Below are positions 8,258 through 15,551 of a DNA stretch of 64,000 nt, one piece after another (positions within the stretch are counted from its first letter, which is position 1; every line of letters starts with the position of its first letter). The notes under the pieces were generated by a model, which did no database searches, had not been told where the DNA came from, and was given only the letters and a program-made list of their open reading frames with translations. A program made the translations under genes and the position numbers. Source of the stretch: Limosilactobacillus oris (GTDB taxonomy: Bacteria; Bacillota; Bacilli; Lactobacillales; Lactobacillaceae); contig NZ_CP104398.1 in assembly GCF_025311495.1 (NCBI RefSeq), positions 1,860,001 through 1,924,000 on the forward strand, written 5' to 3'.

Positions 8258-9131
8258 CAAAAGTCTGATCCTGGGGGCGGCGTTTGTGGATGTCATTATG
8301 GATATTGCACAGATGCCAGAATCTGGCGGTGACGCTACCGCTAAGTTCAAGTCCAATCACGTTGGCGGCTGTGCTTTCAATGTTTACGGAGCAATTAGCC
8401 ATTATTTGGGGAAGAACAGTACTGACTTACTGGTTCCCGTTGGCAACGGGCAGTATGCGGAGATTGTCCGACAAACGTTGAAGGAAAAAGGAATTCCGGT
8501 TATTTTGCATGAAAATTCGTTTGATAATGGCTGGGATCTGTGCCTGGTTGAGCCTTCGGGAGAGCGGACATTTATTACCGTTCCGGGAATTGAACAGCAC
8601 TGGGATGAGTCGTGGTTTAAAGAGATTAATTTAAGCGATTACGACTACTTCTACATCAGCGGGTACGAAATGGAAGACCCCCGGGCAGCACGGGTAATCC
8701 TAAAGTGGTTGAGTGGACGGAAATCGGGGGCACGAATCCTGTTCGATGCTTCACCCCGGATTAGTCATATCGATTCCGCAACTGTGTCCGCGATTTTAAA
8801 GGCGGAGACGATTGTTAACGCGAATGAAGACGAAATCAGTTACCTGAGTAGTAAAAGAACCCTTGCTGAGCAGGCAGCTGATATTTACCGGAAGACTAAG
8901 ACGCCTGTCATTGTTACTCTTGGAGCACGAGGAACATACCTTTATGACGCGGGTGGCGGACGGTCGATTCCTGCTAAGCAGGTTAAGGTCGTTAACACGA
9001 TTGGCGCTGGAGATACGCATTGTGGTGGTGTATTGGCCGGCCTTCAGGAAGGAATGGCGATTGATGAAGCGGTAAAGCTCGGCAATCAGTTATCCGCAGA
9101 GGTGATTCAACAGGAAAGTGGTAGTTTATAA
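8250..9131 (+). CDS. PfkB-family carbohydrate/nucleoside kinase
   Basis: A 293-residue kinase of the ribokinase/PfkB family. The second signature NTIGAGDTHCGG near residue 250 carries the catalytic Asp; the N-terminal GG of NHVGGCAFNVYGA is the substrate-binding motif; VNANEDEISYL is the expected mid-domain pattern. The start was set at ATG 8250, overlapping the permease stop by 8 bases (translational coupling), with GGGG upstream; ATG 8241 is an alternative. It probably phosphorylates the ribose or nucleoside freed by the upstream glycohydrolase. It corresponds in position to YegV. Confidence 0.9.
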   Translation: MASKSLILGAAFVDVIMDIAQMPESGGDATAKFKSNHVGGCAFNVYGAISHYLGKNSTDLLVPVGNGQYAEIVRQTLKEKGIPVILHENSFDNGWDLCLVEPSGERTFITVPGIEQHWDESWFKEINLSDYDYFYISGYEMEDPRAARVILKWLSGRKSGARILFDASPRISHIDSATVSAILKAETIVNANEDEISYLSSKRTLAEQAADIYRKTKTPVIVTLGARGTYLYDAGGGRSIPAKQVKVVNTIGAGDTHCGGVLAGLQEGMAIDEAVKLGNQLSAEVIQQESGSL

Positions 9132-9149
9132 AGTAGAATTGCGATACTA

Positions 9150-9195
9150 AAGCAGCTCGTACCTGAGTTTTGGTGCGGGCTACTTGCTTTTAGGG
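9150..9195 (+). terminator. Imperfect hairpin after the kinase
   Basis: AAGCAGCTCGTACC and GGTGCGGGCTACTTGC can pair imperfectly and are followed by TTTTA. This is a weak terminator candidate for the GntR operon. Confidence 0.4.
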
Positions 9196-9276
9196 GTTAA
9201 AACCCACCGGTTTATTAGGTTCTAATTATTTGTTACAATCAAGGCGATTGGATTAGGAATAAAGGAGTTGTTCACG

Positions 9277-10131
9277 ATGAAGAAGACGATTGATGTACCA
9301 GCAGTTCGTGACGGTTTGTGGATGGATACCGATATTACCTACGCCCAGGTCCCAGGTTGGCTAGGCAACACTACCCGTGACCTGAAGCTGACCGTGATTT
9401 GCCACTTTCAAACGGACGATGATAAACGCTACCCAGTAATCTTTTGGTTCGCCGGTGGTGGCTGGATGGACACTGACAACAACGTCCACCTGCCGGACCT
9501 GGTTGACTTGGCCCACGCCGGCTACATAGTGGTCGGCGTCGAATACCGCGACAGCAACAAGGTCCAATTTCCCGGCCAACTGGAGGACGCTAAGGCGGCG
9601 GTTCGCTATCTGCGGGCGAATGCCGACCGTTTCCAGGCCGATCCAGACCGCTTTATCGCGATGGGGGAGTCTGCCGGCGGGCACCTGGCCAGCATGTTAG
9701 GGGTGACAAATGGCCACAAAGAATTTGACCGGGGCGCTCACCTTGATGTTTCAAGTGCTGTTCAGGCGGCGGTCCCGTTTTACGGGGTTGTGGATCCGCT
9801 GAGTGCTAAGCAGGGCAGTGTGACGGACGACTTCGACTTCGTTTACCGGAACCTACTGGGGGCGGAACCCGAAGCGGCACCAGAGTTGGACCGGGTGGCG
9901 AACCCGTTGACCTACATCGACCAGAATACCGTGCCATTCCTGATTTTCCACGGCAGTGAGGATAAGGTGGTGCCGGTGCAGGACAGTGAGCGTCTTTACG
10001 ATGAATTAGCTGAGAAGCACGTCCCGGCCGATCTGTACATCCTCAAAGGGGCTGAGCACATGGACGTGAAGTTTTTGCAGCCGCAGGTCTTTAAGATTAT
10101 CGAGGACTTCTTGGCAGAACATTTGAAGTAG
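9277..10131 (+). CDS. Alpha/beta-hydrolase esterase
   Basis: A 284-residue cytosolic hydrolase with an oxyanion motif FAGGGW, nucleophile elbow GESAGGH (Ser near residue 135), a DP/ED segment HGSEDKVVP carrying the acid, and a final GAEHMD carrying the catalytic His. These match the BD-FAE/HSL-like carboxylesterases that deacylate small esters such as acetylated or feruloylated sugars. The start at ATG 9277 follows AAGGAG. It is a single gene with no visible operon partner; the LacI gene begins about 100 bases later with its own promoter. Confidence 0.88.
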   Translation: MKKTIDVPAVRDGLWMDTDITYAQVPGWLGNTTRDLKLTVICHFQTDDDKRYPVIFWFAGGGWMDTDNNVHLPDLVDLAHAGYIVVGVEYRDSNKVQFPGQLEDAKAAVRYLRANADRFQADPDRFIAMGESAGGHLASMLGVTNGHKEFDRGAHLDVSSAVQAAVPFYGVVDPLSAKQGSVTDDFDFVYRNLLGAEPEAAPELDRVANPLTYIDQNTVPFLIFHGSEDKVVPVQDSERLYDELAEKHVPADLYILKGAEHMDVKFLQPQVFKIIEDFLAEHLK

Positions 10132-10194
10132 GAGCTGCTTTTTGCCGGAAAATGAACACTCTTACGTTGCCTTAGGAAGTATCTGCTTAAGCAT

Positions 10195-10218
10195 TTACTG
10201 GTATAATTAAACCAGTAA
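10195..10218 (+). promoter_or_regulatory. Inverted repeat around the lacI-like promoter
   Basis: Half-sites TTACTGGT and ACCAGTAA are perfect inverted repeats separated by 8 bases; the -10 TATAAT (10202-10207) lies between them. A regulator bound here would block RNA polymerase, so autoregulation is likely. The motif is unlike the palindrome at 11414, so the two sites may bind different proteins. Confidence 0.6.
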
Positions 10219-10239
10219 CTAGTATTGGACTGAATTTCG

Positions 10240-11262
10240 ATGAAATATACAATGAAAGATATTGCGCAGGCCGCGGGGGTGTCATTGAGTACGGTTTCTT
10301 TAGTGCTCAATGACCGCCCGGTCCGCGTCAGCGACAAGACCAGGAAGCGGATTAAGCAGATTGCGGCAGAAAACCACTATCAGCCTAATTCCGCGGCGGT
10401 TTCTTTAAGCCGGCACGTTAGCTATAACATTGGCTTGATTGTTCCCGACATTACCAATCCCTTTTTTGCCCAGATGACACGGGAAATCAATGAACAATTA
10501 GCGCAGCATGGCTACTCTACCTTATTTGCTGATAGCAATAATTCGGCAGAAAAGGAAAGACATATTCTTCACAACATGGTATCGCGAGGAGTTGATGGTA
10601 TCCTGCTAGTGCCGTCCAACGAATTTTTCTACCAAGACATGGAGAAGCTGCAAAAGCAGATTGATGAGACCGGGAAGCCGTTCGTGCTAGTTAACGCAAC
10701 TGCGGATAAATTAAGGGTTTGCTCAGTCAATTTTGATAACTTTGAGGGGGCCGCTCTCGCCACCCAGGAGCTGATTGACCATGGTCACCATAATATCGCT
10801 TTTATCCAAGGAAAAACTCAATATGTCAACGCACCAGAGCGTTACCAAGGTTATCGTCAGACGCTAGAAAAGAATGGCTTGACGTTTCATACCGACTTCC
10901 TTTATGAAGGCGACTATTCGATTGAAAGTGGGTACCAGGCAGCCAGCTCCATTATTAATAATAATGAAGTCACCGCTGTCTTGAGCTCCAGTGATATGAT
11001 GCTCTTTGGAATTATCAAGTGGGCTAATGAACACCAGGTAAACGCCTTTAACCGGTTCTCAATGATTGGTTTTGATAATGATCCTTACGACGTGATTACT
11101 CAGTATCCATTGACCACAGTTGACCAGCAAATTTCCAAAATGGCTAGTGAGAGTGTCGGAGCTCTCTTAAAAATGATTGTTGCTAAAAAAATTACGCACC
11201 AGAAATTAATCGTAACTCCCGAGTTAATCAGGCGTCAGTCCGTGCGAATGATCAAAAAATAA
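10240..11262 (+). CDS. LacI-family transcriptional regulator
   Basis: A 340-residue regulator. The N-terminal HTH (MKYTMKDIAQAAGVSLSTVS, residues 1-20) and hinge helix (about 45-58) are followed by a periplasmic-binding-protein-like core with GLIVPDITNPFFAQM at about residue 68 and the late motif SMIGFDNDPY. It lies directly upstream of, and in line with, a three-gene operon whose promoter region has a perfect LacI-type palindrome (11414-11431), so it is the most likely local regulator of that operon. Its effector is unknown. Confidence 0.93.
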   Translation: MKYTMKDIAQAAGVSLSTVSLVLNDRPVRVSDKTRKRIKQIAAENHYQPNSAAVSLSRHVSYNIGLIVPDITNPFFAQMTREINEQLAQHGYSTLFADSNNSAEKERHILHNMVSRGVDGILLVPSNEFFYQDMEKLQKQIDETGKPFVLVNATADKLRVCSVNFDNFEGAALATQELIDHGHHNIAFIQGKTQYVNAPERYQGYRQTLEKNGLTFHTDFLYEGDYSIESGYQAASSIINNNEVTAVLSSSDMMLFGIIKWANEHQVNAFNRFSMIGFDNDPYDVITQYPLTTVDQQISKMASESVGALLKMIVAKKITHQKLIVTPELIRRQSVRMIKK

Positions 11263-11275
11263 TCCTTTTGTTCGA

Positions 11276-11289
11276 TAAAAGCGTTTACA
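11276..11289 (+). promoter_or_regulatory. cre-like element
   Basis: TAAAAGCGTTTACA fits the CcpA consensus TGNAANCGNTNNCA at all fixed positions but one. It sits in the 219-base gap before the amidotransferase-like gene, suggesting carbon-catabolite control. A LacI paralogue could also bind it. Confidence 0.5.
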
Positions 11290-11413
11290 TTTCGTGATTA
11301 TGTGTTATATTTAAGACGAAGTTTGCTAATGATTCTTTTAATTTGAATGTCACTTAATATCAAAATTGGTCGATTTTAAATACATTCGGATTAAAAGATT
11401 TTTTTTAGCAATT

Positions 11414-11431
11414 TGATAAAGCGCTTTATCA
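11414..11431 (+). promoter_or_regulatory. Perfect 18-bp LacI-type operator
   Basis: TGATAAAGCGCTTTATCA is a perfect palindrome with the central CG typical of LacI/GalR operators, 51 bases before the start of the amidotransferase-like gene. It is probably bound by the LacI regulator encoded just upstream. Confidence 0.7.
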
Positions 11432-11481
11432 CTTCAAGAATCATTTACTTACTTCAATTTTAGCTTGAAGGAGGGCTTTAG

Positions 11482-12222
11482 ATGGCAAACGTTTTGATTG
11501 CAGGCGAATCATGGATTTCTTCGACGATTGAATATAAGGGTTATGACTCCTTTACCAGTACCAAACTTGAAAATGGGTGTGCGCACCTCATTAAAGAACT
11601 AGAAGCACATGGTCATTCAGTGACGCACTTATTTGCCCATGATGTTCCTGAACTATTTCCGTGGTCTGACAAGGAATTGGATGAATATGATGTAGTTATT
11701 CTCTCGGATATAGGTGCTAATTCTATTTTGCTTCCCGATAAGGTTTTTAATAAGGGAGAAGCAACCGTTAACCGACTTGAACTATTAAAAAGCTGGGTCT
11801 TAAACGGTGGGGCCCTGATGATGGCAGGTGGCTACCTATCATTTGCCGGCTTTGAGGGGAAAGCGCACTATCATGGGACCGCGGTAGAAGATGTTCTGCC
11901 GGTCGATATTCTTCCGTATGATGATCGGCGAGAAGTTCCACAAGGACTGCTTCCGCAGATTACTAAGACTAACCCAATTACTGAAAAGTTGGGCAAGTTC
12001 CCGCCAATTCTTGGTTATCAGTTAGCCACCCCTAAGGAAGGGAGTGAAGTTTTACTTACTGTGGATGATAATCCGTTGTTAATTACCGCAAGTTTTGGAA
12101 AAGGCAGGTCATTGGCCTATATGAGCGACATCGGTCCTCACTGGGCGTCAAATAAATTTATGGATTGGAATAATTACGGGGAGTTTTACTCCCGTTGTAT
12201 TAGCTGGCTTTCTAATAACTAG
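11482..12222 (+). CDS. Putative glutamine-amidotransferase-like protein
   Basis: A 246-residue protein of the class I amidotransferase-like fold (the PF07090/STM3548 type). Recognisable patterns are VLIAGESW at the N terminus, LKSWVLNGGALMMAGGYLSF in the middle and YHGTAVEDVLPVDI. No clear Cys-His-Glu glutaminase triad is visible, in keeping with this family's non-glutaminase relatives. AAGGAGGG precedes the ATG. It opens an operon with a DMT transporter (26-base gap) and an Ntn amidase. A catabolic role on an amide is possible, but its own chemistry is unknown. Confidence 0.7.
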   Translation: MANVLIAGESWISSTIEYKGYDSFTSTKLENGCAHLIKELEAHGHSVTHLFAHDVPELFPWSDKELDEYDVVILSDIGANSILLPDKVFNKGEATVNRLELLKSWVLNGGALMMAGGYLSFAGFEGKAHYHGTAVEDVLPVDILPYDDRREVPQGLLPQITKTNPITEKLGKFPPILGYQLATPKEGSEVLLTVDDNPLLITASFGKGRSLAYMSDIGPHWASNKFMDWNNYGEFYSRCISWLSNN

Positions 12223-12248
12223 GTCTGAAATGGGAAGAAGGTTTAAAA

Positions 12249-13226
12249 ATGAATTCCTCAAACAATAGGGTAAAGAAGGACATCGTGATTCCCTTACTTG
12301 TACTAGCAACTATTTTTGCTGGAATGCTCTCACCGTTACAATCGGCTGTAAATGGTCAGCTCGGTAACACTTTGCATGGCGATGGAAATGCGGCGGCAGT
12401 CATTTCGTTTGGCTCGGGTTTAGTCGTGATGACGGTTATCATCCTCGCCCGGCATTCGACCAGGGCGCAGTTTGCCTCTATTCCGCGGAAAATGCGCGCT
12501 CATGATCTTCCGTGGTGGAACTGGATTGCTGGAATTTGCGGAGCAATGGTAGTCTTTTCTGAAGGGGCATCTGCTTCAGTCCTTGGTGTTGCCACCTTTC
12601 AAACGACGTTAATTTCCGGGCTGGTGATTTCCGGATTACTTTGTGACCGTTTTGGAATTGGGGTGGATGTAAAACAGCCGTTTAATTTTGCTCGGATCCT
12701 GGGCGCGGTATGCGCGATTGCTGCGACGATCTTGGTTGTTTCGCCAAACTGGTCAGCTCCGAAAGTAATCGGTCTTGCCGTTTTGCCGTTCTTAGCGGGA
12801 ATCCTTGCTGGTTGGCAACCGGCGGGTAATTCCGCAATTGCCAAGGAAACTGGTTCAATGCTAGTGTCGATTACTTGGAATTTCATCGTTGGCTTTTCTA
12901 TTCTGACGGTTATTTTGCTGGTCAGAATTGGGATGGGCCAAGTCAGTTTCGAGCTTCCCCACGTTTGGTGGATGTACTTGGGCGGACCCCTGGGGCTTTT
13001 GTCGATTGCCTTGATGGCATTGCTTGTGCGTGGACTGGGACTGCTTCTACTGGGCTTGGCTTCGACTGCTGGTCAGCTGATTGGTTCAGTCTTGATGGAT
13101 TTGCTGATTCCCCAACTTGGTGCTCATGTGTATATGGTAACTGTATTGGGAGCGTTAGTAGCCCTGATTGGTGCCGGAATTGCAATGATCCCTTCGCAAA
13201 AAGAAGCGGAATCTACGAATAATTAA
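12249..13226 (+). CDS. DMT-superfamily transporter (DUF606/YdcZ type)
   Basis: A 325-residue membrane protein with about ten hydrophobic helices arranged as two similar halves (residues about 15-165 and 175-320), each starting with a motif like SPLQSAVNGQLG or AGWQPAGNSAIAKETGS. This matches fused DUF606 proteins of the drug/metabolite transporter superfamily. It lies between an amidotransferase-like gene and an amidase gene, 14 bases before the latter, so it probably carries the operon's substrate or product across the membrane. Confidence 0.82.
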   Translation: MNSSNNRVKKDIVIPLLVLATIFAGMLSPLQSAVNGQLGNTLHGDGNAAAVISFGSGLVVMTVIILARHSTRAQFASIPRKMRAHDLPWWNWIAGICGAMVVFSEGASASVLGVATFQTTLISGLVISGLLCDRFGIGVDVKQPFNFARILGAVCAIAATILVVSPNWSAPKVIGLAVLPFLAGILAGWQPAGNSAIAKETGSMLVSITWNFIVGFSILTVILLVRIGMGQVSFELPHVWWMYLGGPLGLLSIALMALLVRGLGLLLLGLASTAGQLIGSVLMDLLIPQLGAHVYMVTVLGALVALIGAGIAMIPSQKEAESTNN

Positions 13227-13240
13227 GGAGGTGGCTGCAG

Positions 13241-14296
13241 ATGGCTTGTACCGGAATAGAATTAGTTAGCAAGCAGGGGAATCCCTTTTGGGGACGAACC
13301 CAGGATTTTGAACAGCATTTTGAATATTCAGGAGTCAAGATTCCCAAGGGTTACAATTTCTCATCAATGTCTTCGCCTTTTATTACTCAGCAAGCGGTGA
13401 TGGGAATTGTCTGGGCGAAGGACTTGCATAAGTCCCCCGTCTTATTGGATGGAATTAATGAAAGTGGTATTTGTGGCGGTTCATTTTATTTTGATCATTT
13501 CTATCGCTATGTATCTACGAAAGAAGTTAAGGATAGTGGCAAGACGCCGATCCGGGGCGAGGAAATTTGTAGTTGGATTTTAACTCATTACGGCAGTTTA
13601 GATGAGATTAAAGAAAAATTGAATCAGGACGTGGGGGTTACGAATGAAGCTGGACCAATGATGGGGATGTCGGTACCTCAGCATTGTGTCTTTGTTGACA
13701 AAACTGGTCGTTCAATCGTTGTGGAGCCTTCTGTCCCCAATGGATTTAAGATTTACGAGAATAGACTGGGCGTGTTCACGAATGCGCCGACCTTTGATTG
13801 GCAGATTAATAATGTCAAACTATGGTTAGAACGCACAACTGGGCGTAGCTATGATTACAAGATGGATGAAGAAATTGAGCCAATTGCAATGGATGAGGCG
13901 ACTAGCGGCATGGTTGGCATTCCAGCGGATTATAAACCAGAGTCACGCTTTCTGCGGGCAGCGTTTGCTAAATTACTTTCTCCGACGGTAAGTGATAACG
14001 AAGCGCTTAACCAAATTTTTCAATTGATCACAACGGTTAACACACCGAAAGGCTCGCTAAGAATAGGCGGTAATGAGAAAACAATTTATGCCTGGACGCA
14101 GTATACTTCTGGCTATGATATTCGGCACAAAAAGCTATTTGCCTTCACCTACGATAACCGTAATTTGCGAGAACTAGATTGGGGAGATACCGCAGATTGG
14201 GGTAATCAGCTTAGCTTCTTCTCGTTTATTGCTCCACAAAAGACGGTGCCATTTATCGCAAAGAATAGCTGGAAAGAAGGTGAAAACACCCTTTAA
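13241..14296 (+). CDS. Choloylglycine-hydrolase-family amidase (linear amide C-N hydrolase)
   Basis: A 351-residue Ntn-type hydrolase related to bile-salt hydrolases and penicillin V acylases. It begins Met-Ala-Cys-Thr-Gly; the nucleophile would be Cys3, whereas bile-salt hydrolases start Met-Cys. Family residues follow: FWGRTQDFE near residue 20 (Arg and Asp) and GINESGICGGSF near residue 70 (Asn). The GGCTGCAG leader with AAGGAGGTGG is a strong ribosome site. Because Cys3 needs removal of two residues, activation may differ from that of bile-salt hydrolases. The LacI-controlled setting with a transporter argues for a dedicated substrate rather than bile salts; the substrate is unknown. Confidence 0.83.
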   Translation: MACTGIELVSKQGNPFWGRTQDFEQHFEYSGVKIPKGYNFSSMSSPFITQQAVMGIVWAKDLHKSPVLLDGINESGICGGSFYFDHFYRYVSTKEVKDSGKTPIRGEEICSWILTHYGSLDEIKEKLNQDVGVTNEAGPMMGMSVPQHCVFVDKTGRSIVVEPSVPNGFKIYENRLGVFTNAPTFDWQINNVKLWLERTTGRSYDYKMDEEIEPIAMDEATSGMVGIPADYKPESRFLRAAFAKLLSPTVSDNEALNQIFQLITTVNTPKGSLRIGGNEKTIYAWTQYTSGYDIRHKKLFAFTYDNRNLRELDWGDTADWGNQLSFFSFIAPQKTVPFIAKNSWKEGENTL

Positions 14297-14318
14297 GACA
14301 ACTGTTTAATCTAAAATA

Positions 14319-14367
14319 AACACGCCCAAGCGAGATTATTACCCCTTAAATCTCGCTTGGGCGTGTT
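14319..14367. terminator. Long hairpin after the amidase operon
   Basis: A 19-bp perfect stem (AACACGCCCAAGCGAGATT and its complement) with an 11-base loop. The plus strand lacks a T run afterwards; the minus strand has TTTATTTTA, so it resembles a minus-strand terminator but can still fold in the operon mRNA. Confidence 0.7.
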
Positions 14368-14553
14368 GTGGTGATTTGACGAAGTTGGCCTATAGTGGAT
14401 TACTATGACTGTGAAGATGCGTTGAGGAAGAACGTCCGATGTTTTAACTGTTTCGAAAATAATTAAAAACGTTCACAAGGAGTGCAATAATTTGCATCAG
14501 CCAATTTTTGGCGACTGAAAAAAAGGATTAAGGCCGACCGCCGCTCACCAGGA

Positions 14554-14697
14554 GTGGTGTGCGAAGTATCTCGCCGGTCAATGCTGACGATTCTTGTCCA
14601 GCTACTAGGCCAGCAAGTCATTACGCCAGCCGACCTAGTTGACTTTAGTCCCGAGTTGAGAGCGCAAGTTGACGACCTCAGTAATCTATATAATTAA
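14554..14697 (+). CDS. Small unassigned open frame, possibly a gene fragment
   Basis: A 47-codon frame from a GTG, ending in TPADLVDFSPELRAQVDDL. AGGAG stands directly before the GTG. The frame stays open upstream to about 14520 without a start, so it could be the 3' end of a decayed gene. I do not recognise a domain. The rest of the gap (14368-14550) holds nothing else that I can support. Confidence 0.3.
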   Translation: MVCEVSRRSMLTILVQLLGQQVITPADLVDFSPELRAQVDDLSNLYN

Positions 14698-14702
14698 GCA
14701 GA

Positions 14703-14754
14703 AAACAACCAAGCCCGCTACTGGCATACCAGCAACGAGCTTGGTTTGTTTTTT
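14703..14754. terminator. Bidirectional hairpin
   Basis: AACAACCAAGC / GCTTGGTTTGTT stem followed by TTTTTT on the plus strand; the minus strand has a T-rich tail too. It ends the minus-strand gene at 14753 and any read-through from the left. Confidence 0.7.
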
Positions 14755-15382
14755 AACGGAGTGCTTTCCGGTATCCGGTGGCCTGCGCTTCCGCTTCTGA
14801 GTTAAAGTACACGGCATTGCCAGAGTTCATCCGGTACCCCTGCTGGCCCGGTGTGTGGTAAACCATCGTCCGGCTGTTACCGACAATGGTTCCCGCTTGG
14901 TCGGTCGTCATATCGCCATTATTATGCAGGTTTGCGTTACGATTCTCCGTAGTGGTTGAGATGTCGGTGCTACTGGTGCGCTCACTAGCAGCATATTCGG
15001 TTGATTCGGTATCCTCACTGCTATCTTCAATGGATTCTGAATCGAAGTCATCCTTATCCTCATCATCGTCACTCGAATTATCAGTAGAACTACTGTCAGC
15101 ATGCTTATGGGTAGTTTTAGCACTGCTGCTTGCTGCTTCATGGTGGCTAGTTTGTTGACCACCAGAAAGGGTCCCTGTAAAACCAAAGCACAAGACCATC
15201 GCGACCACTGCCGGGAGCAACCGTTTCTTCAGCAGTGTTTGCCGGTTATTCTTATCGCGCACGGCTTGATAAAGAAAGTAGCCGCTGGCACAGAGGGCAA
15301 CGATTCCGCCTACAACTAAAAAGAACTTGATAAATGCAAAGAAAATAACCAAACCAATAATAGTAATAACTGTATTTCTCAT
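14753..15382 (-). CDS. Membrane protein with Ser/Asp-rich linker and nuclease-tail-like C terminus
   Basis: A 209-residue protein: two hydrophobic helices (about 4-40 and 55-75), a Ser/Asp/Glu-rich linker (about 78-150) and a compact C-terminal module, IVGNSRTMVYHTPGQQGYRM…VYFNSEAEAQATGYRKAL. That last pattern recurs at the C termini of secreted nucleases and other extracellular lactobacillus proteins and resembles an Ada-type zinc module without its cysteines. The protein is probably membrane-anchored with the tail outside. It stands alone upstream of the secreted repeat proteins. Confidence 0.6.
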   Translation of the reverse strand: MRNTVITIIGLVIFFAFIKFFLVVGGIVALCASGYFLYQAVRDKNNRQTLLKKRLLPAVVAMVLCFGFTGTLSGGQQTSHHEAASSSAKTTHKHADSSSTDNSSDDDEDKDDFDSESIEDSSEDTESTEYAASERTSSTDISTTTENRNANLHNNGDMTTDQAGTIVGNSRTMVYHTPGQQGYRMNSGNAVYFNSEAEAQATGYRKALR

Positions 15383-15551
15383 TCTCTTCCTCCCGAATAA
15401 ACAAAATATTTTTTCATTATACGGAAATATTATTGTGATGAAAATGCTAAAATTTAACTGAATAAATCAGCAGATAGTAGAAAGTTGCCATATTAAGGCC
15501 CGGGTCATTGTATAATATGGGTGATTATCATTAGGGGAGGACTATGAATCC

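Noticed and set aside
13241-14296. Straight call as bile-salt hydrolase
   Set aside because: The Met-Ala-Cys start and operon context do not support this substrate over other amides.
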